Shown here piece after piece: positions 59,038 through 64,000 of a stretch of DNA of 64,000 nt. The DNA is from Paenibacillus uliginis N3/975. Its GTDB lineage: Bacteria; Bacillota; Bacilli; Paenibacillales; Paenibacillaceae. The stretch covers positions 5,639,787 through 5,703,786 of the forward strand of contig NZ_LT840184.1 of the NCBI RefSeq assembly GCF_900177425.1, given 5' to 3'. Position 1 is the stretch's first letter; each line of letters begins with the position of its first letter. Both the position numbers and the translations under genes were made by a program. The notes under the pieces were generated by a model. The model did no database searches. It worked only from the letters and a program-made list of their open reading frames with translations, and was not told where the DNA came from.

Positions 59038-61341
59038 GTGAAGCAATATTTAAAACTTGATGAATGGTCAATTATTGAAGAAGGATTCGATCCGCATAAC
59101 CATGAAATTTCTGAGAGTGTTTTTAGTATCGGTAATGGCTTTATGGGCCAGCGTGCTAACTTTGAAGAGCAGTACAGCGGAAGTTCCCTGCAAGGTAGCT
59201 ACATGGCCGGTGTTTATTATCCAGATAAAACACGTGTAGGCTGGTGGAAGAACGGATATCCCGAATATTTTGCCAAGGTGCTTAACAGCACCAACTGGAT
59301 CGGCATTGATGTTGACGTTAATGGCACATCGCTGGATTTGGCGAAATGTACCGTGAAAGATTTTGTACGCGTACTTAATATGAAAGAAGGCTATTTGTCC
59401 CGCAGCTTTACAGCGGTCATGGAAGATGGCAAGGAACTGAAGATTGAATCCGTTCGTTTCGTCAGCATCGTCCGTCATGAGATCGGAAGCATCCGCTACT
59501 CTGTAACACCTCTGAATTTCTCAGGTGAGCTTACCTTCACACCATACCTCGACGGCGATGTGAAGAATAAAGACTCTAACTATGACGAGAAGTTTTGGCT
59601 GGAAGTGTTCAAAGAAGCGGGTCAAGGTACAGGAGCATTGACGATTAAAACCAAAAAGCTCGACTTCCATGTCACCTCAGCTATGTTCTACGAGATTTTG
59701 AAAAACGGTGAGAAGCTGAATCTGGATGCCGAGATCATTGAACGGGAAAAATTCGTTGGAAACCGGGTATCCGTTCAAGCTAACGAAGGCGAAGAAGTAT
59801 CACTTTATAAATATGTCGCAAACGTTACTTCCCGTAACCATGGCCTTGGTCAATTGGTCGAAGCTGCCCGAGAGGTGTTGAATACAGCCGTACAGGCAGG
59901 ATTCAATGCACTTCTTAGTGAACAAGCGACTGCTTGGTGTGACAAATGGAAAGAAAGCGACATCGTCATCGAAGGTGACGTTGCCGCACAACAGGCGATC
60001 CGCTTTAATATTTTCCAGCTGAACCAAACGTACAGCGGTGAGGACGACCGCCTGAACATCGGGCCTAAAGGATTCACAGGTGAGAAATACGGCGGCAGCA
60101 CCTACTGGGATACAGAAGCTTATTGCCTCCCATTCTACTTGAGCACAGCGGACTCCAGCATCTCCCGCAACCTGCTCATTTACCGTTACAAGCATCTGGA
60201 GAAGGCAAAGGAAAACGCGAAAAAGCTCGGGTTCACTAAAGGCGCACTGTATCCGATGGTGACGATGAATGGTGAGGAATGCCACAACGAGTGGGAAATC
60301 ACGTTTGAAGAAATTCACCGTAACGGGGCCATTGCTTATGCCATCTATAACTATGTTAATTACACCGGTGACTTCGCTTACCTCGGTCAATACGGTCTTG
60401 AAGTGCTTGCAGAAATTTCCCGCTTCTGGGAACAGCGTGTCAACTACGTTCCTGCCAAGGACCAATATGTAATGCTTGGTGTGACTGGCCCGAACGAGTA
60501 CGAGAACAACGTCAACAACAACTGGTACACGAACCGGATCGCTTGCTGGACGATGGAATATACACTGGATGTGCTGAACTATCTGGAGCAGAACGAGCCA
60601 GAGCGTTATACGGAGCTGGTTGGCAAATTGAATCTTCAGGAAGAAGAAACGACGAAATGGCAGGACATTATTAATAAAATGTACTATCCAGTAGACACTG
60701 AGCGCGACATCTTCCTGCAGCAGGACGGCTTCCTTGACAAAGAGCTTGTACAGGTTAAAGACTTGGATCCGAAGCATCTCCCACTGAACCAAAACTGGTC
60801 ATGGGACCGCATCCTACGTTCGGTTTACATTAAACAAGCAGACGTGCTACAAGGATTGTTCTTCCTGGGTGACCGTTATGATCTGGACACCAAGAAACGC
60901 AACTTTGATTTCTACGAGCCGTTCACCGTGCACGAGTCCTCTCTCTCCCCTTGCGTGCATTCCATTCTCGCATGCGAGCTGGGATACCAGGAGAAAGCGT
61001 ATGAAATGTACCTTCGGACCTCACGTCTCGATCTGGACAACTACAACAATGATACGGAAGACGGCTGCCATACGACCAGCATGGCGGGCACCTGGATGTC
61101 TGTTGTTCACGGTTTCGGCGGTCTGCGCGTCAAAGACGGTGTGCTACACCTGAATCCGTTTGTTCCTGGACACTGGACTTCTTTCTCCTTTAAGGTTATG
61201 TTCCGCGGCTCCCGCCTGAAGGTGAACGTTACAGACAAGGAAATTATCGTCTTGAACGAGACTGATATTCCAGCTGCTATCAGTCTGAACGGCAAAGAGC
61301 ACACCATCAGCGGTATGGGTGACGTAAAAGTGGCCAGATAA
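59038..61341 (+). CDS. GH65 disaccharide phosphorylase, probably maltose phosphorylase
   Basis: 767 residues. Catalytic Glu487 sits in GVTGPNEYENNVNNNWYTN, at the same residue number as in characterised Lactobacillus maltose phosphorylase. Other motifs: EYFAKVLNSTNWIGIDVDVNG, TFGEPFTVHESSLSPCVH-like FYEPFTVHESSLSPCVHS, GCHTTSMAGTWMSVVHGFGGLR. It splits maltose with phosphate to beta-G1P and glucose; kojibiose or trehalose cannot be excluded by sequence. Start is GTG after AAAAGGAGCCGGTGATT. Adjacent pgmB and amylase genes support the maltose assignment. Confidence 0.93.
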   Translation: MKQYLKLDEWSIIEEGFDPHNHEISESVFSIGNGFMGQRANFEEQYSGSSLQGSYMAGVYYPDKTRVGWWKNGYPEYFAKVLNSTNWIGIDVDVNGTSLDLAKCTVKDFVRVLNMKEGYLSRSFTAVMEDGKELKIESVRFVSIVRHEIGSIRYSVTPLNFSGELTFTPYLDGDVKNKDSNYDEKFWLEVFKEAGQGTGALTIKTKKLDFHVTSAMFYEILKNGEKLNLDAEIIEREKFVGNRVSVQANEGEEVSLYKYVANVTSRNHGLGQLVEAAREVLNTAVQAGFNALLSEQATAWCDKWKESDIVIEGDVAAQQAIRFNIFQLNQTYSGEDDRLNIGPKGFTGEKYGGSTYWDTEAYCLPFYLSTADSSISRNLLIYRYKHLEKAKENAKKLGFTKGALYPMVTMNGEECHNEWEITFEEIHRNGAIAYAIYNYVNYTGDFAYLGQYGLEVLAEISRFWEQRVNYVPAKDQYVMLGVTGPNEYENNVNNNWYTNRIACWTMEYTLDVLNYLEQNEPERYTELVGKLNLQEEETTKWQDIINKMYYPVDTERDIFLQQDGFLDKELVQVKDLDPKHLPLNQNWSWDRILRSVYIKQADVLQGLFFLGDRYDLDTKKRNFDFYEPFTVHESSLSPCVHSILACELGYQEKAYEMYLRTSRLDLDNYNNDTEDGCHTTSMAGTWMSVVHGFGGLRVKDGVLHLNPFVPGHWTSFSFKVMFRGSRLKVNVTDKEIIVLNETDIPAAISLNGKEHTISGMGDVKVAR

Positions 61342-61378
61342 TTAGCTATACAGAATGAAGTCTGACGGGTATAAGAAT

Positions 61379-61411
61379 AAGGGTACTGTCTCAAAGACGG
61401 TACCCTTTTTA
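61379..61411. terminator. Bidirectional intrinsic terminator
   Basis: AAGGGTAC / GTACCCTT stem followed by TTTTT, with an inner GTCT/AGAC pairing, between convergent genes. Confidence 0.85.
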
Positions 61412-61439
61412 TTTTTGTAGAATATACGTGCCTCACGTC

Positions 61440-62486
61440 TTACGAGCATATCAAACTGCGTTCATAGTCACGCGGCGGGCGGCTGTCCGGCTTTCCGAAC
61501 AAATAACCCTGGGCCAGCTCCATGCCGATTCCGCAGCAAAATTCAAATTCTTCTCGTCGTTCAATGCCTTCAGCCAGCACCTTCGCACCAAAATCATGGG
61601 CGATGTCCGTAATGGTCAACAGCTGTTTTTGCTGTGCCGGGTTCACATCACAATGGTCAATTAGACTCCGGTCGATCTTCACATAATCCGGCTTCAGCCT
61701 GATCATCTGTTCGAGCGTGGAATAGCCGGCTCCAACATCATCCATCGCTACGGAGATCCCATTTCGTCGGTACACCTCAAATATAGATTGAAGATGTTTC
61801 ACATCATCCATACGCTCTGTCTCAACCACCTCAAAGACAAAATCCGTCGGTTCAAGCGACAGCCGTTCAATCGTATCAAAGGTATGAGTGAGACAAAATT
61901 CCGGATTATATATGGAAGAGGGCAAAAAGTTCACAAAGCGCTTAACACCCTTCGGTAGCCAAAGAGCACTCGTCTCAATTGCCGATATTCTGGCTGCACG
62001 ATCTAAGAACGAATGCAGCCCTGTCTTGCGCGCAGTTTCAAACAGCTCGTAGGGCTGAAACGGCACGCCGTTCTCGCTTGAACGCAACAAAAACTCATAA
62101 GCTACAATCTGTTCAGAACCGTCCACAATCGGCTGCATAAAACTCGTAAACTGCTTTTCCAAAATCATGTTAACAACATCAAAATGCTTCATGCGTTCCT
62201 CAAATTCACGTAGTGGTATCCACTTATGCTGAACATCCGGTACAGCTCCTCCAGTCACGCAAAAGTTCAATTGCTGCCGGATGAACGGGGGAAGATCTTG
62301 CATAAGCTGCATTAAGAAGAGCATTTCCTCACGATCACTGTAATGGACGGCACAGCTTTCCGGTGTCTCTTCCACAGCACAGCCGTTCTCACGGAACATC
62401 AAAATCAGCTCGGCAAATACCGGACGTATATGAATGGTTCCCTGGTCCTCAATCGGTTCAATGGTGCTGCAGTTATTGCAAAACAT
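61440..62486 (-). CDS. EAL-domain cyclic-di-GMP phosphodiesterase
   Basis: 348 residues. The N-terminal half starts MFCNNCSTIEPIEDQG (a CxxC that could bind a metal) and has no recognised domain. The EAL domain keeps the catalytic set with EAL replaced by EFL: YEFLLRSS, VNFLPSS (Asn), FEVVETE (Glu), VAMDDVGAGYS (two Asp), VKIDRS (Lys), LAEGIE (Glu), AQGYLFGKP (Gln). It should hydrolyse c-di-GMP. Start ATG after CCGAGGAGGACAATC. It lies 84 bp downstream of the GGDEF gene, on the same strand. Confidence 0.9.
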   Translation of the reverse strand: MFCNNCSTIEPIEDQGTIHIRPVFAELILMFRENGCAVEETPESCAVHYSDREEMLFLMQLMQDLPPFIRQQLNFCVTGGAVPDVQHKWIPLREFEERMKHFDVVNMILEKQFTSFMQPIVDGSEQIVAYEFLLRSSENGVPFQPYELFETARKTGLHSFLDRAARISAIETSALWLPKGVKRFVNFLPSSIYNPEFCLTHTFDTIERLSLEPTDFVFEVVETERMDDVKHLQSIFEVYRRNGISVAMDDVGAGYSTLEQMIRLKPDYVKIDRSLIDHCDVNPAQQKQLLTITDIAHDFGAKVLAEGIERREEFEFCCGIGMELAQGYLFGKPDSRPPRDYERSLICS

Positions 62487-62570
62487 GATTGTCCTCCTCG
62501 GCAAGCTCACTCACTATCTATACTTCTTATCGGCATATAGCTTACAAAATCTTTGCAATTTTTAACATTT

Positions 62571-64000
62571 TTATGATGAAACTGTAGGTGAAGATTGGGC
62601 ATAAAATTGCCAGTTTCTCCCATTCTCCTTAGCTGCATACATCGCAGAATCAGCTCGTCCGATCAACTCCTGATCATTCGCGGCATGATCAGGATATACC
62701 GCGAGTCCAATGCTAGCCCCCGTCTGGATCTCGACTCCCTCCAGCTCATAGGGCTTACTCAAGTGCGCGCTAATCTGGTCAGCTAGTTCCGCCAGTTCTC
62801 TATCGTCCACGGCAGGATAGACCATAACGGTAAATTCGTCCCCGCCCAGACGGGAAACAATCATTCGTTCACTGTCCAAGGAACACAGTCTTCGTGCTAC
62901 CATTTGGATAAGCAGATCACCGGTCCGGTGACCGTAGCTGTCATTCACGGATTTAAACTGGTTCAGGTCCATATACAGCAGACCCAGCCTACTCCCCTTT
63001 TGGTCAGCATCCTCAATGCCCTCCATCAGACGGGCATTGAAATAACGACGGTTGTACAAGCCTGTGAGATCGTCATGATGGGCGAGATACTCACTTTGCT
63101 TCAAGCTGACGTGCAGACGCTCCATCAGCCGGTCATTTTCCAATTGGATGAGCACCTGACGAACCAGAATAAACAATACGCTAAGCGACAAGCCTGTAAA
63201 CAGTCCGCTCCATCCCTCGAATCGCTCCGTGATCAAATAAAAAAGCCACCCGAGAACACCGTACGGCAGCAGATACTTTACCAAAAACGTCCCAAATGCA
63301 GGCTGCTTGTCCTTCACGATGTCCTTTTCCCGCATTCCAGAAACCGAACGTACGCCCGCCATTCCGATAAGGAACACAGCCGTTGTCCAGAGCAGGTCCA
63401 AATAAGGGTTCGGAACAGCCCCCACCAAATCGACAGTAACTAAATAAAATAGGTTCCCGATTACAAAAGCCAAGCCACCAAAACAAAGATACACTGCAAC
63501 CATTGCCTGAACTTGCTTGGCATTAGCATACAAGACAAGTGTGAAAAATATCAGTATAATGCCGCACACTGGATACATCAGGTTTACCCAGAGCGAGGTC
63601 CCTTCTCCTTCTAGGAGGTAACCCTGCAGTTGAGGCTTCAAGAGATATTCCCAACTTACCGTAATAAAGACGATAAATATAATAACGATATCAAACATAA
63701 ACCGCAGACCTCTAAGCAGTCCTTGTTCGTATCCGAACAAATAGACTAGCCCTGTGGTAAACAACACCATCTCCATGGTCCAGAGCCAATCCGCGGTGCT
63801 CAGTTCAGCCAGATATTCTCCCTTGGTCCATATCGGATATGCCCATACGAACTGGGCTAATCCTTCGCAGATCAGTCCCAGCATGACCAACAGCCAAAAA
63901 ATCCGCAGCGATCCCATATGCCGCAAGGCAGCTAAAGCGAGGTATCCTGAAGCGGCGAGCGGCGCGATAACTGTCAGGACCCTCTGAACAGCCTCGGCTT
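62571..64000 (-). CDS. Membrane GGDEF-domain diguanylate cyclase (5' end outside window)
   Basis: The frame is open from the stop at 62571 to the window edge, so the start lies beyond 64000. At least nine hydrophobic segments occupy the N-terminal part (about the first 290 visible residues). A GGDEF domain follows: DDLTGLYNRRYFNARL, GLLYMDLNQFKSVNDSYGHRTGDLLI and RLGGDEFTVMVYPAV (signature intact), then GASIGLAVYPDHA and SAMYAAKENGRN. It would make c-di-GMP. The adjacent EAL gene can degrade it. Confidence 0.9.
   Translation of the reverse strand, partial: AEAVQRVLTVIAPLAASGYLALAALRHMGSLRIFWLLVMLGLICEGLAQFVWAYPIWTKGEYLAELSTADWLWTMEMVLFTTGLVYLFGYEQGLLRGLRFMFDIVIIFIVFITVSWEYLLKPQLQGYLLEGEGTSLWVNLMYPVCGIILIFFTLVLYANAKQVQAMVAVYLCFGGLAFVIGNLFYLVTVDLVGAVPNPYLDLLWTTAVFLIGMAGVRSVSGMREKDIVKDKQPAFGTFLVKYLLPYGVLGWLFYLITERFEGWSGLFTGLSLSVLFILVRQVLIQLENDRLMERLHVSLKQSEYLAHHDDLTGLYNRRYFNARLMEGIEDADQKGSRLGLLYMDLNQFKSVNDSYGHRTGDLLIQMVARRLCSLDSERMIVSRLGGDEFTVMVYPAVDDRELAELADQISAHLSKPYELEGVEIQTGASIGLAVYPDHAANDQELIGRADSAMYAAKENGRNWQFYAQSSPTVSS

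Noticed and set aside
1..64000. CRISPR arrays, insertion sequences, prophage or integron att sites, tRNA or rRNA genes
   Set aside because: No regularly spaced repeats, transposase or integrase motifs, tRNA-like cloverleaf ends or rRNA signatures were seen on reading either strand; small degenerate copies could be missed without computation.

Overview
The window looks like chromosomal DNA of a Paenibacillus-type Firmicute. Evidence: strong AGGAGG-like ribosome binding sites, many TTG and GTG starts, sigma-A promoters, U-rich intrinsic terminators, paired YesM/YesN-type sensor and AraC-type regulator next to a sugar ABC transporter, a copper-amine-oxidase-domain secreted protein, a YezD protein at the end of a sulfate operon, and a DUF4179 anti-sigma gene. 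No rRNA, tRNA, insertion sequence, prophage or CRISPR array was seen. The genus is an inference from gene content, not a database result.

Layout. 0.2-14.5 kb: class I ribonucleotide reductase beta subunit, a GNAT acetyltransferase behind an attenuator-like leader, and mixed single genes (DUF817, two P-loop ATPases, SsuE-type flavin reductase, two dehydrogenases, an APH-fold kinase, a secreted barrel-like protein, a TetR/DUF4188 pair). 14.6-18.1 kb: sulfate uptake operon sbp-cysT-cysW-yezD behind a strong promoter and a long structured leader. 18.1-22.1 kb: response regulator, kinase, ABC ATPase and permease of peptide-antibiotic type, then a HAD protein. 22.1-31.3 kb: lactonase, SufR-like regulator, ECF sigma/anti-sigma pair, and an operon of a zinc-ribbon membrane protein with a trypsin-like protease.

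32.9-39.4 kb is a sulfane-sulfur (persulfide) detoxification island. CstR, TusA, DsrE, two single rhodaneses, a TusA-rhodanese fusion, a rhodanese-persulfide dioxygenase fusion, a TauE exporter and a divergent CoA-disulfide reductase-rhodanese are linked by five near-identical TACCC-GGGTA operators. 39.6-41.3 kb: neopullulanase-type GH13 enzyme. 42.7-47.2 kb: a second antibiotic-protection module (LanFEG-like ABC transporter plus two-component system).

47.4-54.7 kb: sugar ABC transporter operon (solute-binding protein, two permeases, EEP-family enzyme) controlled by a YesM/YesN-like pair whose sensor gene is frameshifted. 55-61.3 kb: maltose/maltodextrin cluster with a lipoprotein alpha-amylase, LacI regulator, beta-phosphoglucomutase and GH65 phosphorylase, carrying CAAACGTTTG operators. 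61.4 kb to the end: an EAL protein and a membrane GGDEF protein cut by the window edge.

The signals least explained by known families are the attenuator-like leader of the acetyltransferase gene, the structured leader of sbp, a pair of 181-bp intergenic repeats with compensatory changes, and several long intergenic hairpins.
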